Below, in pieces: positions 13,920 through 21,959 of a stretch of DNA of 25,355 bases. This DNA comes from Alkalihalobacillus alcalophilus ATCC 27647 = CGMCC 1.3604 (lineage in GTDB: Bacteria > Bacillota > Bacilli > Bacillales > Bacillaceae_D). The translations under genes were made by a program, and so were the position numbers. The DNA is taken from contig NZ_ALPT02000060.1 of NCBI RefSeq assembly GCF_000292245.2, positions 1-25,355 of the forward strand, in the 5' to 3' direction. Numbering within the stretch: the first letter of the stretch is position 1; each line of letters opens with the position of its first letter. Under the pieces are notes generated by a model. It saw only the letters and a program-made list of their open reading frames with translations, did not search any database and was not told the origin of the DNA.

Positions 13920-15752
13920 TCAAGGGCGATCATAAATATGAGCAAATGGTGTTTTGTTTTCCTTTAAATGCCCTTCTACACTTAAACTTTTGAGCTTGTT
14001 TTTCCATTCCTTCACGTCCCATGATTTGGATGTTTTTTGATTAAGCTCAGATAGCTGATTCATAAGTTGAATTTCAGTTAATGGAAGAAAGTCATCTAAT
14101 GCTTCCATTAAACTCTCCGTATCCGTTTCTTTCATTTCATTTAACTCATCAAAGGGGTTCAAAGTATGTGGACTTGAAGAATGGGCAAGGCGTATCCGAA
14201 CCGCCATCGTCCGCCCAATAATAGCTGAAGATACAAAAACATCACCAGAGCGTAAGTACGGGAGTCGTTTACCTTCCTCAGCCGTTAAATCGGTTTCTTC
14301 CTTGATTGTCTGAATATCGGTCCCACGAACCGTTCGAAAGACAAACTTAGAATTAAGCTGTGCCGTAATCGTTTCATCTAATAGAGTCGGTCTTTGTGTC
14401 GCAAAAATCAAAAATACCCCATATTTCCGCCCTTCTTGAGCAATTTCTTTTAATACAGACTTAGCAGGCGACTCATAGCCTTTAGGGGCAAAATTATGAG
14501 CCTCATCTGTTACAATTACAAACGGTGGGAAAAACTCACCTTGCTGTTGCTGTAACCTTGCATCTTTATATGTGCGACGCTTCCCGTACAAGGACCCAAT
14601 TACATAACTTGAAAAAACTTGCAAGAGCCAGACTGCTCCTTGTACAACAACCAATTGCCCGGCATGGATTCCTTGCTCAATCGCTCGAATATTATGTTGG
14701 AAAAGCCCGGCCTGATATAGGCGATTCATTCGCCATTGAATCCCCTTCACAGAAGAGAGCGGCAAACTACCATATTGGTCTAAGAGCTTTTTAAATGTAT
14801 TATATCGTTGGAGTTCATCTCTTGTCATTCCACCATCATTTAAGATCGACTCAAGTTTCTGTTTGCCAAGCTCAATTGCCTCTGCTAGATTGGCGGTACG
14901 ATCACTAAAAGATTGATAACTATCTTTACGTTTATGCACAGACTGAATGACATTAATCATTGATTCTGTTAATGCTCCTGATGCAGCAAGCAAACGCTCC
15001 ACATCACGTGTTGACAACGCTGAGAAATCGACCCCGACATCACGACCAATTTGCACAACCATATAACGTTGCTTATAGTTTGGCACAGTTCCAACCCCAT
15101 CTGTTTGAACGGAAAAATCCATTTCAAAATGTGGGTCAAACACAAGCGTTGGAATTTGTAATTTCATAAGTTCCTCTAACATGACACGTAATCCAAAAGA
15201 CTTCCCTGAACCCGATCCACCAAATACACCAATATGTGGATATTGTTGCATCGCTCGAATATCAAATATAAATGGAATCCCTTGTTGCTGCCTTTTTATA
15301 TCATTTTCTTGGATCGACACAAGCCCTTGTAAATCCTCTGGTAGCGTCTCAGCAACATAATCAGTTGACTTCACTTCGCCTAAAACCATGCCTTTTTTAG
15401 CTGTTGTTGTCACTAGTAATGATTCAATCTCATAAAACTCAGGGTGTCTCACATGAGCCCCTGTTTGTAATGGCTGAATCGCCTCTTCAAACAAACGAAC
15501 CTTAGCCAAATGAATATCATCGGCACCGATATCATAACCAATATGCTCAAGCGTTTTTAATACTTGATCATCTACTAATCCTTTATCAAACCCCATGGGA
15601 ATGTAACGATTATAGGAAAATGTTTCGACAACCTCTCCTTTTGGTTGATTGAGATGGTCATCTTCAATGACAACCATTTCATTCATTCGAAACTTATGTT
15701 CTTTTGAAGCGACATACACTTCATGCTGGGTTGTAACACCAACAACTTGCAT
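13920..15752 (-). CDS. herA: HerA-type DNA translocase ATPase
   Basis: This 610-residue protein is a HerA/FtsK-superfamily ATPase. The N-terminal 110 or so residues fit a HAS-barrel domain. The ATPase core has Walker A GGSGSGKS at 178-185, Walker B VIVTDEAH at 412-419 (DEAHNFAP) and the sensor ATQRP at 451-455. HerA hexamers pump DNA and, with the nuclease NurA, resect DNA ends in archaea; bacterial relatives work in repair and in some antiphage systems. The partner nurA ends 14 bases upstream, so the two form an operon. The ATG has AAGGGGG eight bases upstream. The C-terminal 90 residues are acidic and charged, with no family I recognise. The 51-bp repeat array begins just past its terminator. 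Confidence 0.92.
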   Translation of the reverse strand: MQVVGVTTQHEVYVASKEHKFRMNEMVVIEDDHLNQPKGEVVETFSYNRYIPMGFDKGLVDDQVLKTLEHIGYDIGADDIHLAKVRLFEEAIQPLQTGAHVRHPEFYEIESLLVTTTAKKGMVLGEVKSTDYVAETLPEDLQGLVSIQENDIKRQQQGIPFIFDIRAMQQYPHIGVFGGSGSGKSFGLRVMLEELMKLQIPTLVFDPHFEMDFSVQTDGVGTVPNYKQRYMVVQIGRDVGVDFSALSTRDVERLLAASGALTESMINVIQSVHKRKDSYQSFSDRTANLAEAIELGKQKLESILNDGGMTRDELQRYNTFKKLLDQYGSLPLSSVKGIQWRMNRLYQAGLFQHNIRAIEQGIHAGQLVVVQGAVWLLQVFSSYVIGSLYGKRRTYKDARLQQQQGEFFPPFVIVTDEAHNFAPKGYESPAKSVLKEIAQEGRKYGVFLIFATQRPTLLDETITAQLNSKFVFRTVRGTDIQTIKEETDLTAEEGKRLPYLRSGDVFVSSAIIGRTMAVRIRLAHSSSPHTLNPFDELNEMKETDTESLMEALDDFLPLTEIQLMNQLSELNQKTSKSWDVKEWKNKLKSLSVEGHLKENKTPFAHIYDRP

Positions 15753-15766
15753 CCTTTCATCCCCCT

Positions 15767-16732
15767 TTAATATGGTCTTCCTTCTCTTTTTTTACTTAAA
15801 AATCGCTGTTTCAATTCTGGGTCAATATATTGTTCAACTAAGGCCTCGACTAGTTTATCGGTTACCCGCACTTCTCGGTCAATATGATCAAGCCAAAAAG
15901 GAATCCCTCTCCCATTTTTAGGAGTTAAGGTCGCTAATAGACGCGACATTTCCCATTTGTGCTCCGCTTGTTCATCCAACATATCAAACCCCGTTATTTG
16001 AGGGTCTGCCCCTAACCTCATCCAAACGGATTGCAAACCGGCTTTATGTTGGATTTCTTCTATATAAATAGCTTCTCCCTGATGAAGAACCCCAAAAAGC
16101 AAATCGCGATCATATGTATAACCACTTTGCTTCAACGATTGAAACGCTTCAAGGCGAACTAAATTGCTAGTCGTAATCTCTTCTGAGACGCCAACGAGGA
16201 AGACACGCTCAGCTAATGCCTTCTCTTTTAGTTTTTCCCACTCTAACGGAGCATCAATCCGGTAATGATAAAGAGCTCCATCCATCATTAATACTTTCAA
16301 ATTCTGTTCCTCTATTAATTGATAGGCAGCAGTCAGTTCTTGTTTAGCTAGTAGATGCGAGCGTTTCTTTTTCGAATCTTCTCTTTCCTCCTCTTCCGTC
16401 CTTTCATCATCTAATAAGGGAAAATAAACATCCGAAACAAAACATTCATAACCAGTCGTCGTTTTAGCGAGTGCTTGGAAAAAATAAATAAGATGTGGTG
16501 GCTCACCTTTCGTTTGATTAACCGATCCATCTACAGCACCTAACAATCCACCGCCTAGCCAAATACTTAAAGATTCGTTGTCGAATGTTGGTATTTGTCG
16601 AATATCAACATCTGATTCACTCATTTTTTGTCGAATACTATATTTATCTATATTAGTAGACTTATATTTTTGTCGAAATGATAGGTTCACTTTCTTTATC
16701 TTATCTAAAAAGTCTTGGTTAATTTTTAACAA
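15767..16732 (-). CDS. nurA: NurA-domain 5'-3' nuclease
   Basis: The protein has a NurA domain: GAVDGSVNQ with the catalytic Asp at about 68, VLMMDGALYHYR with Asp at about 151, and a C-terminal GIPFWLDHIDREVRV. NurA is an RNase H-like nuclease that degrades DNA ends when loaded in the HerA pore. The open frame runs to a GTG at 16789 with no ribosome binding site. The TTG at 16732 has AGGGG ten bases upstream and gives a plausible N-terminus (MLKINQDFLDKIKK; 321 residues), so I prefer it, with moderate certainty. The first 50 codons contain four TTGTCGAA octamers on the plus strand, matching Spo0A boxes. It is divergent from abrB. Confidence 0.88.
   Translation of the reverse strand: MLKINQDFLDKIKKVNLSFRQKYKSTNIDKYSIRQKMSESDVDIRQIPTFDNESLSIWLGGGLLGAVDGSVNQTKGEPPHLIYFFQALAKTTTGYECFVSDVYFPLLDDERTEEEEREDSKKKRSHLLAKQELTAAYQLIEEQNLKVLMMDGALYHYRIDAPLEWEKLKEKALAERVFLVGVSEEITTSNLVRLEAFQSLKQSGYTYDRDLLFGVLHQGEAIYIEEIQHKAGLQSVWMRLGADPQITGFDMLDEQAEHKWEMSRLLATLTPKNGRGIPFWLDHIDREVRVTDKLVEALVEQYIDPELKQRFLSKKREGRPY
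16578..16677 (+). promoter_or_regulatory. Cluster of four Spo0A-box octamers inside nurA
   Basis: Exact TTGTCGAA occurs at 16578-16585, 16595-16602, 16628-16635 and 16670-16677, all on the plus strand. This is the 0A-box motif TGNCGAA with the preferred flanking T. In nurA these encode FDN, IRQ, IRQ and FRQ. They lie 200-300 bases upstream of abrB and inside the start of nurA. Binding has not been shown, and the spacings (17, 33, 42) are not the usual 10-bp tandem. Confidence 0.5.
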
Positions 16733-16834
16733 TTTTACCCAACCCCTCACTATGAAAATACTTATATATAAAGGTTTTTTTACGCTCACTTATGAAATTT
16801 CTATAAAAAATATACGGAATTCAAGAAATATTAA

Positions 16835-16863
16835 TTGACTTGTTTTGGAAACGTTGGTATTCT
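16835..16863 (+). promoter_or_regulatory. Sigma-A promoter of abrB
   Basis: TTGACT (16835-16840), 17 bases, TATTCT (16858-16863). Transcription should start near 16870. Confidence 0.75.
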
Positions 16864-16879
16864 TAGTTCAGATAGAAAA

Positions 16880-16897
16880 ATGTCGAATAATGACACA
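16880..16897 (+). promoter_or_regulatory. Spo0A operator of abrB
   Basis: TGTCGAA (16881-16887) is a perfect 0A box just downstream of the expected abrB start point. Ten bases on, TGACACA (16891-16897) is a 5/7 match in the same orientation. The B. subtilis abrB operator has the same arrangement of two tandem boxes, through which Spo0A~P represses abrB. Confidence 0.72.
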
Positions 16898-16937
16898 ATA
16901 AAAATAAATTTTAATAGTCTGAGAGGAGACGATTTGA

Positions 16938-17225
16938 ATGAAATCTACAGGTATCGTTCGTAAAGTTGATGAATTAGGACGTGTAGTTATTCCAATTGAA
17001 CTACGTCGTACACTTGATATTGCTGAAAAAGACGCTTTAGAAATTTATGTTGATAATGATCGTATTATCCTTAAAAAGTACAAGCCAAACATGACTTGCC
17101 AAATTACTGGTGAAGTATCTGATGATAACCTATCTATCGGTGGCGGAAAGATTATTTTAAGCCCAGAAGGTGCAAAAGAAATCTTAAAAAGCCTTGAAGA
17201 TTACGTTGCCAAAACAGAAGCTTAA
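16938..17225 (+). CDS. abrB: Transition-state regulator AbrB
   Basis: AbrB is a global DNA-binding repressor of post-exponential genes. The 95-residue protein has the N-terminal swapped-hairpin DNA-binding domain (MKSTGIVRKVDELGRVVIPIELRRTLDI) with the conserved arginines, and Cys54 as in B. subtilis AbrB. The C-terminal half is the multimerisation domain. The ATG has AGGAG nine bases upstream. It is the only confident plus-strand gene here. Its promoter is followed by Spo0A boxes, so it should be repressed at the onset of sporulation; in B. subtilis this relieves repression of the sigma-H gene and thus spoVG transcription. Confidence 0.98.
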   Translation: MKSTGIVRKVDELGRVVIPIELRRTLDIAEKDALEIYVDNDRIILKKYKPNMTCQITGEVSDDNLSIGGGKIILSPEGAKEILKSLEDYVAKTEA

Positions 17226-17241
17226 TTTATTATGATGACCC

Positions 17242-17280
17242 AAAGACTCGATTTTTTAAATCAGAGTCTTTTTTCTTTTT
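17242..17280 (+). terminator. Intrinsic terminator of abrB
   Basis: AAAGACTC (17242-17249) pairs with GAGTCTTT (17264-17271), and an inner ATTT/AAAT extends the stem. A T-rich tail follows. Confidence 0.85.
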
Positions 17281-17282
17281 AG

Positions 17283-17354
17283 ATAGGTAAAGCTCTAAAA
17301 AACAGCTAGTAGAGGTGTTATTCACATAGCCTCTACTCCTTTCGTTTTACCTAT
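17283..17354 (-). terminator. Nested hairpin/terminator after rsmI
   Basis: AGTAGAGG (17308-17315) and CCTCTACT (17330-17337) form an inner stem, followed on the minus strand by AGCTGTTTTTT. An outer 9-bp pair, ATAGGTAAA (17283-17291) and TTTACCTAT (17346-17354), encloses it and abuts the rsmI stop. Confidence 0.65.
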
Positions 17355-18224
17355 TTATTGATGATATTGTTGATAAATCTCTCTTTTAGGTTCATCACGT
17401 TCTTCGGCCACTTGTTTTATCGCTTGTTTTGAAGTCATCCCTAAAGAAATATAATGGTCAACATGTTGAACCGCTGAAAGTGCCTCCCACCATTTATGTT
17501 CCTGTTCGGCTTCTTCATTTGCTCCTTCCACAACAAGGCAAAATTCTCCTTTTACGACTCCTTGCTCGACCCATTGTAGGGCTTCCTCTAACGTCCCTCT
17601 TTGATACTCTTCAAACCGTTTTGTTAATTCTCGACAAATAGACAAGCGGCGATTTCCCAAGTGATCATACAAAGCAAGGAGAGTTTCTTTTAACCGGTGT
17701 GGAGCTTCATAAAAAAGCAAAGTCGCCTTATGATATTGAATTTCTTCTAATACTTCCTGCCTTCGTTTCTTATGTCTTGGTAAAAAGCCAATAAACTGAA
17801 ATTGTTCGGTCGGTAAACCAGAGGCAATTAAACTTGTTAAAGCAGCATTTGCCCCTGGTAAAGAGATGACTGGAATATTTGTTTCCCTTAATATGAGTTG
17901 CACTAAATCATAACCTGGATCAGATATGGCGGGCATCCCAGCATCGCTAACTAAAGCTACCGTTTCTCCTAATTGCAATCTTTTCAAAAGCTGTTCTCCT
18001 GCTTTAGCTTTATTATGTTCATGATAACTAAATAAACTTGTTTCAATTTCAAAATGATTACATAATTTTTTCGTTTGGCGAGTATCTTCACAAGCAATAA
18101 TATTAGCTTCCTTCAATATACGAATCGCCCGGAACGTCATATCTTCCAAATTCCCAATCGGTGTCGGAACAAGATAAAGCATCCCTATTTTCCCTTCCTC
18201 TTTAAAGCTCGTCTGTTCTTTCAT
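17355..18224 (-). CDS. rsmI: 16S rRNA (cytidine-2'-O)-methyltransferase RsmI
   Basis: RsmI methylates the ribose of C1402 in 16S rRNA in the decoding centre. This is a tetrapyrrole-methylase-type SAM enzyme: LYLVPTPIGNLEDMTFRA near the N-terminus, then EDTRQTKKL, VALVSDAGMPAISDPGY, and ALTSLIASGLPTEQFQFIGFLPR. A GTG three codons earlier is possible, but the ATG at 18224 has AAGGGTG six bases upstream; the protein is then 289 residues. It overlaps the 3' end of yazA by 23 bases, so trmN6-yazA-rsmI are one operon, as yabB-yazA-yabC are in B. subtilis. Confidence 0.97.
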   Translation of the reverse strand: MKEQTSFKEEGKIGMLYLVPTPIGNLEDMTFRAIRILKEANIIACEDTRQTKKLCNHFEIETSLFSYHEHNKAKAGEQLLKRLQLGETVALVSDAGMPAISDPGYDLVQLILRETNIPVISLPGANAALTSLIASGLPTEQFQFIGFLPRHKKRRQEVLEEIQYHKATLLFYEAPHRLKETLLALYDHLGNRRLSICRELTKRFEEYQRGTLEEALQWVEQGVVKGEFCLVVEGANEEAEQEHKWWEALSAVQHVDHYISLGMTSKQAIKQVAEERDEPKREIYQQYHQ

Positions 18225-18483
18225 AGAAATCACCCTTTTCCCTATAAATCAATCGTTCTTTTTCTTTTCTTGGTAATCGTTTGAATGCATATTCTGCTTT
18301 TAATGCTTCTGATTTTGTTTCGTACTCTGTTACATGAATCACTTTAAAAGGACCTCTTCCTCTCGTATACTTGGCCCCTTTCCCTTCTTCATGTCTCTTT
18401 AATCGCTTCTCAAAATGATTTGTATATCCTGTGTACCAGCTACCATCCGCACATTCTAACACATATACAACATGAGATGTCAT
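18202..18483 (-). CDS. yazA: GIY-YIG domain protein YazA
   Basis: This is a 93-residue single-domain GIY-YIG endonuclease-like protein of the UPF0213 family. The signature appears as VYVLECADG...WYTGYT (residues 6-21), with the conserved Arg27 (EKRLKRH) and Glu64 (EALKAEYAFKRL). The role is unknown; the family is often proposed to act in DNA repair, without firm evidence. The ATG overlaps the trmN6 stop as ATGA, and the 3' end overlaps rsmI, so it is translated within the operon. Confidence 0.93.
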   Translation of the reverse strand: MTSHVVYVLECADGSWYTGYTNHFEKRLKRHEEGKGAKYTRGRGPFKVIHVTEYETKSEALKAEYAFKRLPRKEKERLIYREKGDFYERTDEL

Positions 18484-19220
18484 TGTTCGATATACACCTC
18501 TTTAAAAGCGTCAGAGTATTCACCTGACTGATTTAAAATCGTAAGCGGGTAAAGCGTTTCCAATCCTGGCTGACCTTCCTTAATCGCTTCAATTAAGACC
18601 ATATTCGCTGGTTTTCCTTCTTTCGGATAAATCAGCTGCATTCTTTTTGGTTCAAGTCGATACGCTCTCATTTTTTCCAAAATATCCGCTAACCGCTCTG
18701 GTCGGTGAACAATTGCCACCTTCCCTTTGTACTTGACTTGCTCACTACATACTCGAATCACGTCATCAAGTGTACAAGCAATTTCATGTCTTGCTAAGGC
18801 ATGGTGCTCATTTAAATTCTTTTCTAATGCTTGTCCCGCCTCAAAATAAGGAGGATTACACGTCACCACATCGTATTTCTTCTTTTGAATAGAAGCTGGT
18901 AAATGATTTAAATCAGCTTGGACAAATTGGACTTGTTCCTCTCTTTCGTTCAACTGTCGATTTCGGAGAGCGTAATCGATCAATCGTTCTTGGAGCTCAA
19001 CCCCAACAATCGTTGCCTTCGTTCGCGTTGTTAGCAAAAGAGCAATGACCCCATTCCCTGTACAAAGATCGAGAATAGCTCCCTTCTGAATAGGAACTCG
19101 TACAAACTTTCCTAAAAGAATCGCATCGATTGAAAAGGAAAAGACAGAAGGACTTTGAATGATTTTTAAGTCCGTCCCACTAATATAATCAAGTCGTTCA
19201 TCCTTTGTTATTTTTTCCAT
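18480..19220 (-). CDS. trmN6: TrmN6-type tRNA (adenine-N6)-methyltransferase (YabB)
   Basis: This 246-residue class I SAM-dependent methyltransferase has motif I ILDLCTGNGVIALLL at 49-63 and the catalytic NPPY at 122-125, typical of enzymes acting on exocyclic amino groups. E. coli TrmN6 makes m6A37 in tRNA-Val; the Gram-positive YabB group is its counterpart, though its exact substrate may differ. The ATG has GAGG ten bases upstream. It is the first gene of the trmN6-yazA-rsmI unit. The 165-base gap to the yabA terminator must hold its promoter, but I see no strong match there. Confidence 0.9.
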   Translation of the reverse strand: MEKITKDERLDYISGTDLKIIQSPSVFSFSIDAILLGKFVRVPIQKGAILDLCTGNGVIALLLTTRTKATIVGVELQERLIDYALRNRQLNEREEQVQFVQADLNHLPASIQKKKYDVVTCNPPYFEAGQALEKNLNEHHALARHEIACTLDDVIRVCSEQVKYKGKVAIVHRPERLADILEKMRAYRLEPKRMQLIYPKEGKPANMVLIEAIKEGQPGLETLYPLTILNQSGEYSDAFKEVYIEQ

Positions 19221-19384
19221 CTTACTTTTTCCTCACTTTTTACTATCTTTGTCATCGTCTATTCTTTTCATAATAGACATGTAGCTATTACTTCTTATAC
19301 CCCATAAATAATTGAACTATATATTTAGTTTAATCTCATAATAAAAACATTCCTATTTCATTATAATTTAACTATCTTAAAGTG

Positions 19385-19413
19385 GAAAAAAGTCCTCCTT
19401 ATAATTGGAGGAC
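19385..19413 (-). terminator. Intrinsic terminator of the yaaO-to-yabA operon
   Basis: GTCCTCC (19392-19398) and GGAGGAC (19407-19413) form a stem with an 8-base loop, followed on the minus strand by six T residues. It lies 21 bases past the yabA stop. Confidence 0.88.
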
Positions 19414-19434
19414 CCTTTGAGGTAGACATAGATT

Positions 19435-19776
19435 TTATTTTTGATGTAAAAAGGACAGGCAAAACAAGCAATCATCACCATCAGAACGAATACTTCCATA
19501 ATGAGTATTACAAATATGAAAGCCTTCCTGGTACAAACGAGCTAAGTTATCATAGCCTTCCCCAACAACGGTTTTCTTTTTCTCCTTTTTCGCCGCTGTT
19601 GTTCGTTCCATTTGAGAATCAAGTCTCTCTCTCAATTTTTCATTTTCCATCTTTAATGCTTGATTTTCTTCTAAAAGATGGGCTAGCTGTTTTTTCAATT
19701 CACCCATTTCACGATGAAGCTCCCCAATTCGCACCTCAATATTACTTACCTCAGTAAAAATTGCCTTTTTGTCCAC
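19435..19776 (-). CDS. yabA: Replication initiation control protein YabA
   Basis: YabA limits replication initiation by binding DnaA and the sliding clamp DnaN. The 113-residue protein has the expected plan: an N-terminal leucine-zipper coiled coil (about 8-55), a charged linker rich in Lys (60-70), and a C-terminal zinc-binding domain with His87/Cys89 (FHICNTHYG) and Cys103/Cys106 (DCLFC). The start is GTG at 19776, with a GGTGG site seven bases upstream. It follows ricT by 15 bases, close to holB, which fits its link to the replisome. Confidence 0.96.
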   Translation of the reverse strand: MDKKAIFTEVSNIEVRIGELHREMGELKKQLAHLLEENQALKMENEKLRERLDSQMERTTAAKKEKKKTVVGEGYDNLARLYQEGFHICNTHYGSIRSDGDDCLFCLSFLHQK

Positions 19777-19791
19777 GTCTTTTCCACCTCA

Positions 19792-20616
19792 TTATTCTGC
19801 GGCTTCAGCTGCTGCCTTTCGGTTCACTAACTCATCCAAGGTAAACTCTAATATTCTCTCACCCTCAAATAGTTCTACTTGAACAATTTGCTCAAGAATA
19901 TTTAAACCAATTACCTTCCCTATACCATCAGGGGTCGAGATCTTTTTACCGACATCAGGTAGCTCCTGTTTAGCCGTTTCATACATGTCATTCTCATATT
20001 TCAAGCAACACATAAGCCTTCCACATAAGCCCGATATTTTCGCAGGATTTAACGAGAGGTTTTGATCCTTTGCCATCTTAATCGAAACCGGTTCAAAATC
20101 ACCTAAAAAGGAGGAGCAACATAACATACGACCACATGGACCAATTCCCCCAAGCATCTTCGCTTCGTCTCGAACCCCAATTTGTCTTAATTCGATTCTC
20201 GTCCGGAAAATCGCCGCCAAATCTTTGACAAGCTCACGGAAATCAATTCTTCCATCCGCTGTAAAATAAAATAAAACTTTATTTCGATCAAATGTATATT
20301 CAACATCTACTAACTTCATATCTAGATCATGCTCTTGTATCTTTTCCGTACAGACATCTAAAGCATTACGTGCAGCTTCACGATTCTCTTGAACCGTTAA
20401 CTTATCCTTAGCTGTTGCAATTCGTATAACTTGCTTTAACGGCAAAACAACATCTTCTGCACCTACTGTTTTTACCCCAATAACTACACGGCCGTACTCG
20501 ATACCACGGGCCGTTTCAACAATAACTGCTTCCCCTTTTTCCAGTTCGAATTCCCCAGGGGAAAAATAATAGATTTTGCCTGCTTTTTTAAAACGGACAC
20601 CTACAACCTGATGCAA
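19792..20616 (-). CDS. ricT: RicT (YaaT), Fe-S protein of the Ric/Y complex
   Basis: RicT joins RicA (YmcA) and RicF (YlbF) in a complex that promotes maturation of mRNAs with RNase Y and speeds the Spo0F-Spo0B phosphorelay. The PSP1 core is seen: DMKLVDVEYTFDRNKVLFYF and RIELRQIGVRDEAKMLGGIG, with cysteine-rich GPCGRMLCC and GLCGRLMCC, which ligate Fe-S clusters. The open frame reaches a TTG at 20640, before the AGGAGGG site. The TTG at 20616 is eight bases after that site and gives MHQVVGVRFKK, aligning with the B. subtilis start; 274 residues. It begins four bases after the holB stop. Confidence 0.95.
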   Translation of the reverse strand: MHQVVGVRFKKAGKIYYFSPGEFELEKGEAVIVETARGIEYGRVVIGVKTVGAEDVVLPLKQVIRIATAKDKLTVQENREAARNALDVCTEKIQEHDLDMKLVDVEYTFDRNKVLFYFTADGRIDFRELVKDLAAIFRTRIELRQIGVRDEAKMLGGIGPCGRMLCCSSFLGDFEPVSIKMAKDQNLSLNPAKISGLCGRLMCCLKYENDMYETAKQELPDVGKKISTPDGIGKVIGLNILEQIVQVELFEGERILEFTLDELVNRKAAAEAAE

Positions 20617-20620
20617 ACCG

Positions 20621-21616
20621 TTATCCCTCCTGTATGTCAAGCAACAGCTTCTCCATCAAAAGCTGTGAATTAACATTAGCATGTAAGTACTGCTTTGCCT
20701 CTATTACAGCCGCCATGCTTTTACTTAATTTCTCTTGCGAACTAGAGAGTGCTTGTTGTTGCAATAATTTAGTTTGGTCAACGAAGGTCTCCACTTCCTT
20801 GCCAACCTGTGTATATAAAAGGTCTCTCAACCATAAGAGTATCATATCCAGACCAAGTTCCTGTTCCTTTTTCTCTTTAAATAGCGGAACCCATTTCTCT
20901 TGAACAGTAAAAAACGCTTGATTAGGTCTATCATATAGCTCCTGCATTAATTGTATCACTACGGTCCTTGCTTGTGCAATCCAATCACCATTAGTTAATT
21001 CAATCGCTTCATCAAAACTTGTTGTCAGACTTCCCAATATATTGGAAATCCCCTCTGAGAAATTTTGTTCTCTTAACCTCGCAACAAATTCATCACGAGG
21101 TAAAGGTGAAAACGTCAGCTGCTGACTTCTTGATTGGATCGTCGGCAAAATCGCTTGCCCTTTTTCCGTTAAAAGTAAGGCAAGAGTCGGTGCCTCAGGT
21201 TCTTCAAGGAATTTAAGCAAACTATTAGCTGCACTTGAAGTCATTTTATCCGCATCCTGCACTAAATAGACCTTCTTTTTTGATTCCATCCCACGATAGG
21301 TAAATTCCTTTTGTAGATGCTCTACTTGTTGTTTTTTGATCGATAAACCATCTGGTTCAATCATATGAAGATCTGGATGATTTCCATGCTCAATTCTGGT
21401 GCAGTCCACACAAGATAAACAGGGCTCGGCTGCAGTAGCTTGTCTATTTTGGCAAAAGAAGCTCTTCGCTAACTGAAGAGCTACGGCCGACTTTCCCGTC
21501 CCTTTGCTTCCTTCCAATAAATATGCATGTGCAAGTCGGTCTTTCTCCAAACTACGCTTTAACATCTTAACGACTTTTGGTTGTGTTTTTTCTAAGTCCG
21601 CCCAAGTTCTCTTCAT
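20621..21616 (-). CDS. holB: DNA polymerase III delta-prime subunit
   Basis: Delta-prime is the stator of the clamp loader that places the beta clamp on DNA. The 331-residue AAA+ protein has a P-loop GSKGTGKS at 36-43, a zinc module with Cys55, Cys66, Cys69 and Cys72 (CLSCVDC), the DEAD-box-equivalent VYLVQDADKM, and FLEEPEAPTLALLLT with the SRC-like IQSRSQ motif. The ATG has AAGGGTGA close upstream. Order darA-holB-ricT-yabA is that of B. subtilis (yaaQ-holB-yaaT-yabA). Confidence 0.96.
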   Translation of the reverse strand: MKRTWADLEKTQPKVVKMLKRSLEKDRLAHAYLLEGSKGTGKSAVALQLAKSFFCQNRQATAAEPCLSCVDCTRIEHGNHPDLHMIEPDGLSIKKQQVEHLQKEFTYRGMESKKKVYLVQDADKMTSSAANSLLKFLEEPEAPTLALLLTEKGQAILPTIQSRSQQLTFSPLPRDEFVARLREQNFSEGISNILGSLTTSFDEAIELTNGDWIAQARTVVIQLMQELYDRPNQAFFTVQEKWVPLFKEKKEQELGLDMILLWLRDLLYTQVGKEVETFVDQTKLLQQQALSSSQEKLSKSMAAVIEAKQYLHANVNSQLLMEKLLLDIQEG

Positions 21617-21627
21617 TTAATCACCCT

Positions 21628-21957
21628 TTAAAACTGTTCAAATTGCTCAACAGGGAGCACAAAAACTGTTGCTCCACCTACTTGCACCTCAACTGGGTAT
21701 GGTACATATGAATCTGCATTTCCACCCATTGGAGAAATCGGGGCGACAAGCTGCTCTCTGCTCTTGCAGTTTTCTTTAATAATTTCCATTAGACCTTCAA
21801 TCTTTTCGTCTTCTGTTCCAATTAAAAACGTTGTATTACCAGCTTTTAAAAATCCACCTGTACTTGCAAGTTTAGTCGCTCTAAAATCCGCTTCAATTAA
21901 TGCATCTGACAAACGATTACTATCCTTATCTTGTACAACAGCCATCACAAGTTTCAT
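21628..21957 (-). CDS. darA: Cyclic di-AMP receptor DarA (YaaQ)
   Basis: DarA is a PII-like protein that binds c-di-AMP. The 109 residues equal the B. subtilis protein. MKLVMAVVQDKDSNRLSDAL and the glycine-rich ATKLASTGGFLKAGNTTFLIG segment are the ligand-binding regions. Two bases separate its ATG from the tmk stop, so it is in the same operon. Its signalling target is not known. Confidence 0.96.
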   Translation of the reverse strand: MKLVMAVVQDKDSNRLSDALIEADFRATKLASTGGFLKAGNTTFLIGTEDEKIEGLMEIIKENCKSREQLVAPISPMGGNADSYVPYPVEVQVGGATVFVLPVEQFEQF

Positions 21958-21959
21958 CC

